DNA of 64,000 nucleotides from Brucella tritici (lineage in GTDB: Bacteria; Pseudomonadota; Alphaproteobacteria; Rhizobiales; Rhizobiaceae), in contig NZ_CADEAR010000007.1 of the NCBI RefSeq assembly GCF_902825325.1, forward strand, positions 124,001 through 188,000, given 5' to 3'. The notes under the pieces were generated by a model. It searched no databases. It was not told the origin of the DNA and worked only from the letters and a program-made list of their open reading frames with translations. A program made the position numbers and the translations under genes. This document shows positions 47,574 to 56,286 of the stretch, piece after piece; the first letter of the stretch is position 1; every line of letters begins with the position of its first letter.

Positions 47574-47741
47574 ATGTCTAAGAGTGAACTGCAACCCCGC
47601 CAAGACCGACTGGTTGATAAATACCGCGAAATCGGACCTGCCGTGCTTGTTGCAGCATTGCTGAACGCAACGCAGCGCAGCAGCGACGGTCGTAACGACA
47701 ATCGCCGGCGTTCCATTCTCGCCGTCAAGAAGACAGGCTGA
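47574..47741 (+). CDS. 55-residue basic protein
   Basis: ATG at 47574 with AAGGAAGG about 8 bases upstream. Product MSKSELQPRQDRLVDKYREI... is strongly basic, helical in its middle (GPAVLVAALLNATQRSS) with an Arg-rich RNDNRRRS and a VKKTG end. No domain is recognised. It sits between two inverted copies of a palindromic repeat. Good start signals and composition like its neighbours argue it is real, though short. Confidence 0.6.
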   Translation: MSKSELQPRQDRLVDKYREIGPAVLVAALLNATQRSSDGRNDNRRRSILAVKKTG

Positions 47742-47767
47742 AGAAGCTGATATCGTTCAGCGCCTGG

Positions 47768-47813
47768 AGCATTTCCAGCAAAAGTGCGAAGCGGTTTTGC
47801 GTAGGATAATGCG
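47768..47813. repeat. Palindromic intergenic element, copy B (inverted)
   Basis: 46-bp inverted copy of 47154-47199 with one difference. It lies after the small basic-protein gene and before the SRAP gene. Confidence 0.85.
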
Positions 47814-47905
47814 ACGAAAAAACACTTGGAGCGCCGCAGGCTCGGCGATCAAAGTCGGTGGATGCGTAACACATAGCGCCAGTCCAGCAAGACTGGCGGT
47901 CACTG

Positions 47906-48685
47906 TCAGAACATCGAAAGCTGCCCGCCATTTCCGTCATCGGATTCGGGCTTGTTCTTTCGTTTCGGCACTGCACGCTCCGAAGAAGCCTGCTCCTCTA
48001 CACGTTCCTGCAAGTCGGGCGTCGTGTTGACGACTTTGTTGACCTTGTCCGACACCGGTATCGCTTCAAACAAATCATCCTGAGCCGGATGCATGATATC
48101 CGCCACTTCGCGCGGCAGAAACCGCTTGCAGTCCAGCCAGCGGGCAAAATCTTCCGGCTGCACGACGACCGGCATCCTTTCATGGATCGACCGCAACAAG
48201 CCGTTGGCACTCGTCGTCAATATGCCTCCGGTGTCGATTTGCGATCCGTCCGCACTGCTCCATGTTTCGATCAGACCGCCAAAAGCGACAATGCCGCCTT
48301 TGCGCGGGCGCACCCAATAGGCTTGAGCCTTATTCTTCCCTTCACGGCGCCACTCATAGAAGCCCGATGCCGGAATCAAGGCGCGCCGGTGGTTCAGCGC
48401 CGCGCGAAACGAATTCTTCTCCGCAGCCGTCTCGGAGCGGATATTGAACATGAGCGGCCAGTCGTTCGGGTCTTTGACCCAGGACGGAACAAATCCCCAG
48501 CGCACGAGCATACCGACGCGATCCGGCCTGTTGCTGCCCGGCGGCGGCGTTTCCCCGCCCAGAATGGTCAATATGGGCTGCGTTGGTGCGATATTATATC
48601 GTGGAGGAAAATCCTCTGCGATCAATGCGGCCACGAAGGCTTCCAGCTCTTCCCGGCTTGCAGTCAATGAAAAACGTCCACACAT
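47906..48685 (-). CDS. SRAP (YedK/HMCES-type) abasic-site crosslinking protein
   Basis: A 259-residue SOS response-associated peptidase-like protein. It begins MCGRFS, with catalytic Cys2 that forms a thiazolidine link to abasic sites in single-stranded DNA. Other family pieces: RYNIAPTQP (Asn), IRSETAAEKNSFR (Glu/Arg), ALIPASGFYEW and IHERMPVVVQPED (His). The tail (about 225-259) is basic and ends in QLSMF, which looks like a beta-clamp-binding peptide. ATG at 48685 is fixed by the need for Cys2. Confidence 0.95.
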   Translation of the reverse strand: MCGRFSLTASREELEAFVAALIAEDFPPRYNIAPTQPILTILGGETPPPGSNRPDRVGMLVRWGFVPSWVKDPNDWPLMFNIRSETAAEKNSFRAALNHRRALIPASGFYEWRREGKNKAQAYWVRPRKGGIVAFGGLIETWSSADGSQIDTGGILTTSANGLLRSIHERMPVVVQPEDFARWLDCKRFLPREVADIMHPAQDDLFEAIPVSDKVNKVVNTTPDLQERVEEQASSERAVPKRKNKPESDDGNGGQLSMF

Positions 48686-48760
48686 AGTGAGCATGTTCAA
48701 GCTTTCTGGTGAGCGGTCAAGGGGTGCTTTTCCATAGCCAACTGGTGTAGCTTGAGCATC

Positions 48761-49216
48761 ATGAAAACAGTTCCCGTATTTCCGATTCCTGCCAAGGTTC
48801 ACGGCGTTTCATTGATCTGCCGGCGTGAAGGCCGGTTCCTTCTGGTCGAGCGCGGGAAAGAGCCGTGGAAAGGCTGGCTTGCTTTTCCGGGTGGAAGTAT
48901 CGAACTGGGCGAAACGTCCGAACAAGCCGCGATCCGTGAACTCAAGGAAGAAACAGCGCTTGATGCAAAGGCCCTGTCGCACGTCATAACCGTGGATCTG
49001 GCGCTTGAGGGGAAGGCATATGACAAGAGCTATTACCTGTCCGTCTTCCGGGCCTGGCAGGTTTCTGGTCAGGAAGTCGCCGGAGACGATGCTGCATCGA
49101 TTCACTGGCTGACGATAGAAGAAATGGCGTCTGCAAGGGTGACGGACAGTACCCTCGATGTCGCCCGCGCGGTGGCGGAAAATGAAGACAAACGCCTGGA
49201 TATTAATCCTGTTTAG
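48761..49216 (+). CDS. NUDIX hydrolase
   Basis: A 151-residue NUDIX protein with the box GGSIELGETSEQAAIRELKE then EET, i.e. G-x5-E-x7-R-E-x2-E-E, intact. The family hydrolyses nucleoside diphosphate derivatives; substrate unknown. The closely similar start region (SLICRREGRFLLVERGKEPW) suggests a general pyrophosphatase. The ATG at 48761 is chosen over a TTG 9 bases upstream. It starts 75 bases from the divergent SRAP gene. Confidence 0.92.
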   Translation: MKTVPVFPIPAKVHGVSLICRREGRFLLVERGKEPWKGWLAFPGGSIELGETSEQAAIRELKEETALDAKALSHVITVDLALEGKAYDKSYYLSVFRAWQVSGQEVAGDDAASIHWLTIEEMASARVTDSTLDVARAVAENEDKRLDINPV

Positions 49217-49279
49217 CGATCTGCCTTGAAGAGGCCCCTATTTATAGCAATAGCTCATTTTCAGGTGAGAGGTTTTCGA

Positions 49280-49663
49280 TTGAAAAGCATTCCGTTTTTT
49301 CGACCGGCTATCTGCTTCACGATCGCTTTGTGGGTCGGGGCGGCATCTCCGGCTTTGGCTCAGGACGCGCCCTATGAAGGGAAGATGTTGCGGCTCGCAG
49401 AAATTCTCGGCTCGCTTCACTATCTGCGCAATCTGTGCGGCGAAGCTGGCAGCGAATGGCGCGATCGGATGGACGCGATTGTGTCGGCGGAAAAGCCTTC
49501 CGAAGCAGAACGGGTACGGCTCATTTCGAGCTTCAACCATGGGTATCGCGTGTTCAGCGACAATTACACCCGCTGCACCCCTTCAGCGCTTGCGGCGATA
49601 GATCGCTACATGAAGGAAGGCGAGGACTTGTCGAACGAGATCATCTCGCGCTATGGAAATTAA
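49280..49663 (+). CDS. TIGR02301-type exported protein
   Basis: A 127-residue protein with signal peptide (about 1-26, ending SPALAQ) and a helical mature domain (LRLAEILGSLHYLRNLC ... SFNHGYRVFSDNYTRCT), matching a Rhizobiales family of unknown function (TIGR02301). The TTG at 49280 is chosen because it starts the signal peptide and GAGAGG lies upstream; a TTG further up is possible. Two Cys may pair. Confidence 0.68.
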   Translation: MKSIPFFRPAICFTIALWVGAASPALAQDAPYEGKMLRLAEILGSLHYLRNLCGEAGSEWRDRMDAIVSAEKPSEAERVRLISSFNHGYRVFSDNYTRCTPSALAAIDRYMKEGEDLSNEIISRYGN

Positions 49664-49732
49664 CCAATCATTCACTCTTGTGCGGATTGACAGCATTAGT
49701 TCGTTCAAATCCGTGATAATCTGTTAACACTG

Positions 49733-49748
49733 TCTTAAGAAGGCAGTC
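49733..49748 (-). promoter_or_regulatory. CtrA-like box
   Basis: Minus-strand reading is TTAA-GACAGTG-TTAAC, a full match to the CtrA consensus TTAA-N7-TTAAC. It is 72-87 bases upstream of the small gene at 49820. Confidence 0.45.
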
Positions 49749-49819
49749 ACGTTGCAAGGTGGTAGAGCTCCCGCGAAACGGTGAGACACCGGCATTGCAA
49801 CAGAAAGGCGAAAGCCAGG

Positions 49820-50086
49820 ATGAAGTCTATGGAACATGCACCGGCCGATCTGGACGAAATGATTGCGCGCGAGAAGAAACTCGTCGCAATCGAATATCAT
49901 AACGAGGCCTGGGCTGACGGTATCTCCGAAGGTATCGAACCGGAAATCCTTGCTGAAGCAGCCTTCACGACGGCGCTTACCGAACTGATCCGCGAAGCAG
50001 GCGACGACTGTGCGCTGGAGCTGATCGAGAAAATGCGTGAACGGATCGTAGCGGGAACCTTCCTGCCGCAGCGCATTCTTCAATAG
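49820..50086 (+). CDS. Small helical protein of unknown function
   Basis: An 88-residue acidic protein (MKSMEHAPADLDEMIAREKK, then EIEPEILAEAAFTTALTELI-like helices, ending GTFLPQRILQ). No membrane segment or known domain. Two ATGs are possible (49820 and 49829); AGGA spacing slightly favours the second. A CtrA-like box lies upstream, hinting at cell-cycle control. Probably conserved in Rhizobiales, function unknown. Confidence 0.68.
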   Translation: MKSMEHAPADLDEMIAREKKLVAIEYHNEAWADGISEGIEPEILAEAAFTTALTELIREAGDDCALELIEKMRERIVAGTFLPQRILQ

Positions 50087-50159
50087 CACTGGTAGAACGC
50101 CGGTCGCGGGACCAGACCGGCGCAGCAGTTCCCTCCCGGCGTCCCTCTTCTAGCGCCAA

Positions 50160-50897
50160 ATGTCATTCCCGATCCGGAACTCCGCCTCGCCCCGAACTTT
50201 ATTGGCCGGGATAATCCTTGCCTGCGGCATCGCCTTGCCTGCCGCTGCCGCCAGTTCATTTGACATTGCACTGGCCGATCAGTCAGATTTCCTGCCACGG
50301 CCAGGTGCCCGCGCGGTTGCGGATGAAGGCAACAACCCTTACCCCATTCCAGCGCCCGGAGCACTTCCTCGCGCGGTGCCACGAGTATCGCCGGACAATG
50401 CGCCTGCCCCGGCGGCATCCTCCAAGCCCATGCCGGAAATCCACCGGGATTTCGACAAGCTGCCCGAACCCGTGCGGTTGACGCGTGAACGCATGCTGGA
50501 AGCAGCACGTTCCGGTGACATCGAGAAACTGCGACCGCTCCTCGGCGCCGAGGACAAGGCCACCCAACTCTCGCTCGAGGACCATGAGGAAGACGTTATC
50601 GATTTTCTCAAATCGCTCTCGGGTGACGAAGCGGGCCGTGAAGTTCTGGCTATCATCGTCGATCTACTGGATACGGGCTATGTGCATCTGAATGCAGGCA
50701 AGGACGACGAGGTTTATGTCTGGCCCTATTTCTACGCCATGCCTCTCGACAAGCTGACCCCGCCGCAGATCGTGGAGCTTTTCGAAATTGTCACAGCCGG
50801 TGATTTTGAGGATATGAAAAAGGCAGGCGGCTATATCTTCTACAGTATCGGCATCGGGCCGGACGGTAGCTGGCGCTTCTTCACTGCGGGCGAATAA
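50160..50897 (+). CDS. Exported protein of unknown function
   Basis: A 245-residue protein with a signal peptide (about 1-31, ending LPAAAASS), a Pro-rich linker (about 50-95) and a C-terminal helical domain (about 105-245) with EPVRLTRERMLEAARSGDIE, VIDFLKSLSGDEAG and VYVWPYFYAMPLDKLTP. I do not recognise a named family. Its stop codon directly abuts that of the convergent regulator gene. Confidence 0.78.
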   Translation: MSFPIRNSASPRTLLAGIILACGIALPAAAASSFDIALADQSDFLPRPGARAVADEGNNPYPIPAPGALPRAVPRVSPDNAPAPAASSKPMPEIHRDFDKLPEPVRLTRERMLEAARSGDIEKLRPLLGAEDKATQLSLEDHEEDVIDFLKSLSGDEAGREVLAIIVDLLDTGYVHLNAGKDDEVYVWPYFYAMPLDKLTPPQIVELFEIVTAGDFEDMKKAGGYIFYSIGIGPDGSWRFFTAGE

Positions 50898-51899
50898 TCA
50901 GACGCCAAAACGTACGCGGCTCGGCGGCTCCTTGTAGATACGCTGCCAAACCCGACGAAACTGCCGCGCGGAAGCAAACCCTGCCTGCGCCGCAACATTC
51001 TCGATATCGAGCCCGGAATTCAAGAGCATCTCGCGCGCAAGGCTGATCTTGAGCCGATTGACATAGTCCGTCACCGTCATTCCGGCATATTCATTGAACA
51101 GACGCGAGAAGTTGCGCGGGCTTGCCCCGCCAATACCCGCCAGTCGTTCCACCGACCAATCCGCCGCCGGATCGTGCGCAATGGCATCCTGTGCGCGATG
51201 CACAACCGGGTTCATATGGTTTCGCCCCTCAAGCCAGGGCGACAGCTGCGGATCATTGCCGCTGCGCCGCAAATAAACGACCAGATAACGCGCAACCGCC
51301 AGCGCCGTGGCGTGATCGGTCAGTCCGGCAACAATGTGCAGCATCAGATCGATGCCTGCGGTGATGCCCGCGCTCGTCAGCCTTTCACCATCTTCAACGA
51401 AGAGCCTGTTATCATGAACACGCGCGGCTGGGGCCAGCCGTTCAAGTTCGCCAAGCGTCAAATGGTGCGTGGTGCAGGAATAGCCGTCGAGTAATCCCGC
51501 GCGCGCTGCGAGCAGCGCACCGGAACAGATCGTCACCAGCCGCACACCGGGACGTACCGCCCGGCGAAGCCATAAAACGATTTCTTTTTCCAGAACGGCA
51601 TCCGCGGGTCGGTCAATCTCCGCATTTCCAAGCGGAACATCAGCGGCACCCGAAACAAGGACCAGTGCGTCATGTGGCAGGGCCTCCGGCAAAGGTTCCA
51701 CCCCCGCCACCGGCAGGCCGATGGAACTGAGCGCGGTCGGCGCAGGCCCAATATAATGAACCTCGAACCGCACCTTATGCTGTTCAAGATTTGCCTTGCG
51801 CAAAACCTCAAGCGGTCCCGCCACGTCGAGCAGAAGCACACGTGGCGGAATAACGACATAAACCGGAACTACCCGGACAATGTCCGCATGGTCACTCAT
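50898..51899 (-). CDS. GlxA-type AraC family regulator
   Basis: A 333-residue regulator: N-terminal DJ-1/PfpI-like domain (about 10-190; VPVYVVIPPRVLLLDVAGPL, CSGALLAARAGLLDG) and C-terminal AraC DNA-binding domain (about 220-333; IGGASPRNFSRLFNEYAGM and FASARQFRRVWQRIY). GlxA-like regulators often control catabolic genes. It overlaps the upstream hydrolase by ATGA and is in the same transcript. Confidence 0.93.
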   Translation of the reverse strand: MSDHADIVRVVPVYVVIPPRVLLLDVAGPLEVLRKANLEQHKVRFEVHYIGPAPTALSSIGLPVAGVEPLPEALPHDALVLVSGAADVPLGNAEIDRPADAVLEKEIVLWLRRAVRPGVRLVTICSGALLAARAGLLDGYSCTTHHLTLGELERLAPAARVHDNRLFVEDGERLTSAGITAGIDLMLHIVAGLTDHATALAVARYLVVYLRRSGNDPQLSPWLEGRNHMNPVVHRAQDAIAHDPAADWSVERLAGIGGASPRNFSRLFNEYAGMTVTDYVNRLKISLAREMLLNSGLDIENVAAQAGFASARQFRRVWQRIYKEPPSRVRFGV

Positions 51900-52462
51900 G
51901 CTGCCTTCCGCTCTGCCGGCGCAGCCAGCGCCTGTTCCACGGTTACAATACGGGCAAAGCGATTGGCCAGAACGAGCTCGGTGCGAGCCTTGATATCGGC
52001 AGCGCTCCACTCGCGACCGCTTGCGTCCATCATGGGAAAGGTCAATGTCGCTTCACTGACGAAATCGACATGATATCCAAAATCCGATGCCTGCCGCGTT
52101 GTCGTCTCGCAGCATTGCTCGGTGCGAATGCCGGAAACCAGCACGCGGCGGATACCGCTGGCAACTAGCCACACATCAAGCCCGCTTCCAACCAGTGCGC
52201 TATGGCGACGCTTGCGGAAAACCGCATCCGGTTCGATCGACAGCGGCGAAATCGCCTTTACCAGACCCGACGCTTCCGAGAACGGACCTTCACTCTCGAC
52301 ATGAAAAATCTGCACCACCGGAATACCGGCACGCTTGGCGCCATCGATCAGCGCCTGCTGGCGTTCAATATAGGCACCAACCTCTTCGTCCCGGTAGTAA
52401 GGCCGGTGGCGGAATGACTCCTGAGCGTCGATAACCAGCAAAGCTGTATCTTGAGCGGACAT
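51896..52462 (-). CDS. Isochorismatase-like cysteine hydrolase
   Basis: A 188-residue enzyme of the isochorismatase superfamily with a Cys nucleophile: ALLVIDAQESFRHRPYY (Asp), FRKRRHSAL (Lys), GIRTEQCCETTTRQA (Cys). Family members hydrolyse amide or vinyl ether bonds in substrates such as nicotinamide or N-carbamoylsarcosine. Substrate unknown. Its stop overlaps the GlxA-type regulator start, so it is the first gene of the pair. Confidence 0.9.
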   Translation of the reverse strand: MSAQDTALLVIDAQESFRHRPYYRDEEVGAYIERQQALIDGAKRAGIPVVQIFHVESEGPFSEASGLVKAISPLSIEPDAVFRKRRHSALVGSGLDVWLVASGIRRVLVSGIRTEQCCETTTRQASDFGYHVDFVSEATLTFPMMDASGREWSAADIKARTELVLANRFARIVTVEQALAAPAERKAA

Positions 52463-52578
52463 TTTTGTTCTCCCTATAAAAGACTATAGGGAGAGAATAC
52501 GCCTTGCAACCGGGATCAAAAGCCACCTGACGGACAATCAGGGGACAGATCACGCCAATATATTACAAGCTCCGTATC

Positions 52579-52866
52579 TTAAAGAAGATCACCAAGCGGA
52601 GACGCATATTTCGCTGGCGTAAACTCGACGACATCATAGGTTGCCAGTCCGTGACGCCTGAAAGGGTCAAGCCTCAATATCGCGTCCAGTTCGCTCTTGC
52701 TGACCTTACCGCTTGCGAGGATCACGCCGCCGTCTCGTGGATTTTTCGGCCCGGAAGCCAGAAAAACGCCATCCGCATATTGCCGGTCCAGAAACTCCCG
52801 ATGCGCTTCGAGGTGCCTCCCGATCTCCTCAAGAGGCTTGATGTAGGTCAGGTTGACAACGAACAC
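52579..52866 (-). CDS. YciI family protein
   Basis: A 95-residue ferredoxin-fold protein of the YciI family, which has a His-Asp pair (EAHREFLDRQYADG; DPFRRHGL) and often a dehalogenase-like or unknown role. GTG start. It precedes the isochorismatase pair by 116 bases and follows the dihydroorotase gene by 10 bases, in the same direction, so it is likely cotranscribed with the latter. Confidence 0.88.
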   Translation of the reverse strand: MFVVNLTYIKPLEEIGRHLEAHREFLDRQYADGVFLASGPKNPRDGGVILASGKVSKSELDAILRLDPFRRHGLATYDVVEFTPAKYASPLGDLL

Positions 52867-52876
52867 TAGACGACCT

Positions 52877-54211
52877 TCAGCGATGCGGCAATGCTTCGAG
52901 GAATTCTACCGGCTCGCCCTTGTTGGCGTTCACGATTTCCGCTTCCCACATTACCTTGATGCCACGCACGAAAGTGCCAATCGGCCATCCTGTGACAGTC
53001 TTGCCGTGATAGGGCGTCCAGCCAGCCTTCGAACCCGCTTGCTCATGCGTGATCGTTTCGCGGCGCTTCATGTCCACAATGGTCAGATCGGCATCGTAGC
53101 CGACCGCGATACGACCCTTGCGGGCCATGCCGAAAATGCGGTTCGGGCCGTGGCTGGAAAGATCGACGAAGCGCTCCAGCGAAAGCCTGCCGGCATTGAT
53201 GTGATCCAGCATGATTGGCACCAGCGTCTGCACCCCCGTCATGCCCGACGGGGAAGCCGGATAAGGCTTCTGCTTTTCTTCCAGCGTATGCGGTGCGTGG
53301 TCGGAACCGAGCACATCGACAATACCCTGATCAATGCCCTTCCAGACACCGTCACGGTGACGCTTGTCACGGACAGGCGGGTTCATCTGGATGAGGTTGC
53401 CAAGCGTTTTGTACTCGTCTGCCGACAGAGTGAGATGATGCGGCGTTGCTTCGCACGTCGCGACATCCTTGTGATCTTTCAGGAAGTCGATTTCCTCGGC
53501 GGTGGAGATATGCAGCACGTGAATGCGTGCGCCGGTATCGCGGGCGATGCGCACAAGCCGTTCCGTGCACTGAAGTGCTGCAACTTCGTCGCGCCAGACC
53601 GGATGGCTCGACGGATCGCCCTGCACGCGCAGGCCTTCGCGCTCCTTCAACCGGAACTCATCTTCTGAGTGAAAGGCCGCGCGACGGCGCGTATTCTTCA
53701 GGATCGAACGAACGCCATCATCGTCTTCAACAAGCAGATCACCGGTGGACGACCCCATGAAAACCTTGATCCCGGCAGCGCCCGGCAAGCGCTCCAGTTC
53801 GGCAACGTCGTTTGCATTGTCGCGCGTACCGCCAACCCAGAAAGCGAAATCGCAGTGCATGCGATGGTGGCCACGACGAATCTTGTCTTCCAGCGTCTCG
53901 GCGGAAGTGGTGAGCGGCTTGGTGTTCGGCATTTCGAAAACGGAGGTCACCCCACCCAGAACAGCGGCGAGTGAACCGGTTTCGAGATCTTCCTTGTGTT
54001 CAAGGCCGGGCTCGCGGAAATGGACCTGGCTATCCACCACGCCGGGCAGAATATGCAGGCCCGTGCAGTCGATCACCTCACCTGCCGTATGTGTGGAAAG
54101 AGAGCCTATGGCAGCGATGCGACCATTGCGAATACCGATGTCGCGTTGGCCTATACCGTCGTGATTGACGATGGTTGCACCCTTCAAAATCGTATCGAAT
54201 GTTTCGGCCAT
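52877..54211 (-). CDS. Dihydroorotase-type amidohydrolase
   Basis: A 444-residue amidohydrolase that matches dihydroorotase class I: GLHILPGVVDSQVHFREPG, carbamylated Lys region AGIKVFMGSS, HHLTLSADEY, and Asp in LGSDHAPHTLEE. The usual HxH metal motif is Q62-V-H64: the first His is Gln (codon CAG at 54026-54028). The other metal ligands look intact. It may be a true PyrC homologue with altered metal binding, or a relative with another substrate. ATG at 54211 with CAGGAGAC upstream. Confidence 0.85.
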   Translation of the reverse strand: MAETFDTILKGATIVNHDGIGQRDIGIRNGRIAAIGSLSTHTAGEVIDCTGLHILPGVVDSQVHFREPGLEHKEDLETGSLAAVLGGVTSVFEMPNTKPLTTSAETLEDKIRRGHHRMHCDFAFWVGGTRDNANDVAELERLPGAAGIKVFMGSSTGDLLVEDDDGVRSILKNTRRRAAFHSEDEFRLKEREGLRVQGDPSSHPVWRDEVAALQCTERLVRIARDTGARIHVLHISTAEEIDFLKDHKDVATCEATPHHLTLSADEYKTLGNLIQMNPPVRDKRHRDGVWKGIDQGIVDVLGSDHAPHTLEEKQKPYPASPSGMTGVQTLVPIMLDHINAGRLSLERFVDLSSHGPNRIFGMARKGRIAVGYDADLTIVDMKRRETITHEQAGSKAGWTPYHGKTVTGWPIGTFVRGIKVMWEAEIVNANKGEPVEFLEALPHR

Positions 54212-54296
54212 AGTTGTCTCCTGCCAGATTGATAGGACTTGCGAGCCTTTCCATTGGGGCTTACGTAACGAGGGCGCGAAAGGCAAGGACGAAGCG

Positions 54297-55160
54297 ATGA
54301 CGACGGCAGTTGAAACGGTAAATCTTTCAAACAGGGCTTTGGTTCACATCACGGGCGACGACGCGGAAAAATTCCTGCAGGCCGTGATTACAACCGATCT
54401 CGACAAGCTTGGACCGGACGATTTGAAACCGGGAGCATTGCTCGCTCCGCAAGGAAAGATCCTGTTCGACTTTCTCATCTCACGCATTGATGGCGGCTTG
54501 CGTTTCGATCTCCCCGCAAGCATTGCCGCTGATTTTATCAAGCGTATCACCCTCTACAGGCTGCGCGCAAAAGCCGAAATAACGCAACTGCCAGAATCGC
54601 TTGTCAGTGTTTCCTGGCAAACTGAATCACATCCTTCACAGAGTGATTCAATCAAGCGCGACAGCCGCTTTCCAGACGAACTGAATGTTCACCGGATTTA
54701 CGGTCCGGCCGATGGCACGACCGATAAAAGCGCGTGGACGAAGCTGCGGGCGGAACATGGCATAGCCGAAGGCGAAGCGGATTTCGCTTATAATGACGTC
54801 TTCCCGCATGACGTCAATTTCGACCAGACCGGCGGCGTTTCCTTCCCGAAAGGCTGTTTCATCGGGCAGGAAGTCGTGTCGCGCATGCAGCATCGCGGTA
54901 CGGCTCGGCGGCGCGTTATGGTGGCACACTCCGATGGAAATCTGCCTCCGATGGGTACGCCTATTACCGTTGATGGGCGCGAGATCGGCACGACAGGAAG
55001 CTCCGCTGACACTATCGGCATCGCGCTTGTGCGCATCGATCGCGCCAAGGATGCGATAGATGCGGGTAGTCCGATTCTGGCTGGCGAAACGCCCATAACA
55101 CTCACCTTGCCGCCTCACGTGCGGTTCGGGTTTCCGGAAGCTGAAGCGGGTAACGCCTGA
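54297..55160 (+). CDS. ygfZ: YgfZ-type folate-binding protein
   Basis: A 287-residue YgfZ/GcvT-like protein that assists Fe-S cluster synthesis or repair with folate. Signature K-G-C-[FY]-x-G-Q-E is present as KGCFIGQEVVSRMQHRG near residue 190. Starts MTTAVETVNLSNRALVHITG. It overlaps the next gene by one base (TGATG), starting a three-gene overlapping set. Confidence 0.94.
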   Translation: MTTAVETVNLSNRALVHITGDDAEKFLQAVITTDLDKLGPDDLKPGALLAPQGKILFDFLISRIDGGLRFDLPASIAADFIKRITLYRLRAKAEITQLPESLVSVSWQTESHPSQSDSIKRDSRFPDELNVHRIYGPADGTTDKSAWTKLRAEHGIAEGEADFAYNDVFPHDVNFDQTGGVSFPKGCFIGQEVVSRMQHRGTARRRVMVAHSDGNLPPMGTPITVDGREIGTTGSSADTIGIALVRIDRAKDAIDAGSPILAGETPITLTLPPHVRFGFPEAEAGNA

Positions 55161-55780
55161 TGGCAAGCGCCGACCGATCTTCCGGCAAGACACGTGCCTG
55201 GCAACGCATGTTGTCGGGACGCCGTCTCGACCTGCTTGACCCCTCGCCGCTCGATATTGAAATCGAAGATATTGCTCACGGCCTTGCGCGTGTTGCGCGC
55301 TGGAACGGTCAGACTGTTGGCGAACATGCATTTTCGGTCGCACAGCACTCGCTGCTCGTGGATCAGATATTTACCCGGCTGGTACCCGATGCCAGCATCG
55401 AGTGGCAGTTGCTCTCGCTTCTGCACGACGCACCGGAATATGTGATCGGCGACATGATCTCGCCCTTCAAGGCGGTAATGGGCGGCAATTACAAGATGAT
55501 CGAAACGCGGTTGGAAAACGCCATTCACCTGCGCTTTTCGCTGTCGATAACTGTGCCCGCCCAACTCAGGACGCTGATCAAGCGTGCCGATCAGGTTGCA
55601 GCTTTTTTTGAGGCCACGCGACTTGCCGGGTTCACCGAGACCGAGGCAGTCAAATATTTCGGGCGTCCGCGCGGTTTCGATCCGGCAGGACTGGATATCG
55701 CACCGCGCCCCACACAAGACGTGCAGACGGATTTCCTCGCACGATTTGCAGCATTGGAAAAAGCACGACAGGGCCGATGA
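55160..55780 (+). CDS. HD domain phosphohydrolase
   Basis: A 206-residue HD-superfamily protein. Metal-binding pieces: GEHAFSVAQHSLL (His) and LLHDAPEYVIGD (His-Asp). The pattern resembles YfbR-type 5'-nucleotidases but the substrate is not defined. It overlaps ygfZ by one base and the phosphatase gene by 4. Confidence 0.9.
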   Translation: MASADRSSGKTRAWQRMLSGRRLDLLDPSPLDIEIEDIAHGLARVARWNGQTVGEHAFSVAQHSLLVDQIFTRLVPDASIEWQLLSLLHDAPEYVIGDMISPFKAVMGGNYKMIETRLENAIHLRFSLSITVPAQLRTLIKRADQVAAFFEATRLAGFTETEAVKYFGRPRGFDPAGLDIAPRPTQDVQTDFLARFAALEKARQGR

Positions 55781-56286
55781 GCAGGATCGTCGTGACACCT
55801 TTGTCGCAACTGGCAACACAACTCGCATTGCACCGGCCCAGCCATGTCGTGACGCTAGGAAGCGAGGCCCCGGCGGCCCTGCCGGATGGTTATGATGCCG
55901 TCCGTCTGTCGCTGACATTCAACGATATTATCGAATTGCGCGAAGGGTTGGTCGTCCCCGATGAAACCCACGTGCTGCGGCTTCTGGACTTCGCGAAGAG
56001 CTGGCCCATGGATGCGCCTTTGCTCATTCACTGTTATGCTGGTATTTCCCGTTCCACGGCTGCGGCTTATATCATCGCTTCGGCTTTAAACCTGGCGCTG
56101 GATGAAAGCGAGCTTGCCGGGATTGTTCGCAACCTGTCTCCATCGGCAACGCCGAATATCCGGCTCATATCGCTCGCAGACGAAATTTTGGGGCGACAGG
56201 GGCGAATGGTTGCAGCCATACGCGCAATCGGACGCGGAGCGGAAGCTTTCGAAGGTGAGGTTTTCAGCTTACCTGTGAAAGCATGA
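55777..56286 (+). CDS. Tyrosine/dual-specificity phosphatase-like protein
   Basis: A 169-residue protein with the cysteine-phosphatase P-loop H85-C86-x5-R92 (HCYAGISRS). Its N-terminal part lacks other strong signatures. Family members dephosphorylate protein or small molecules; target unknown. Overlaps the HD gene by 4 bases. The end (VKA and stop) is formed by the start of the palindromic element at 56281. Confidence 0.9.
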   Translation: MSRIVVTPLSQLATQLALHRPSHVVTLGSEAPAALPDGYDAVRLSLTFNDIIELREGLVVPDETHVLRLLDFAKSWPMDAPLLIHCYAGISRSTAAAYIIASALNLALDESELAGIVRNLSPSATPNIRLISLADEILGRQGRMVAAIRAIGRGAEAFEGEVFSLPVKA

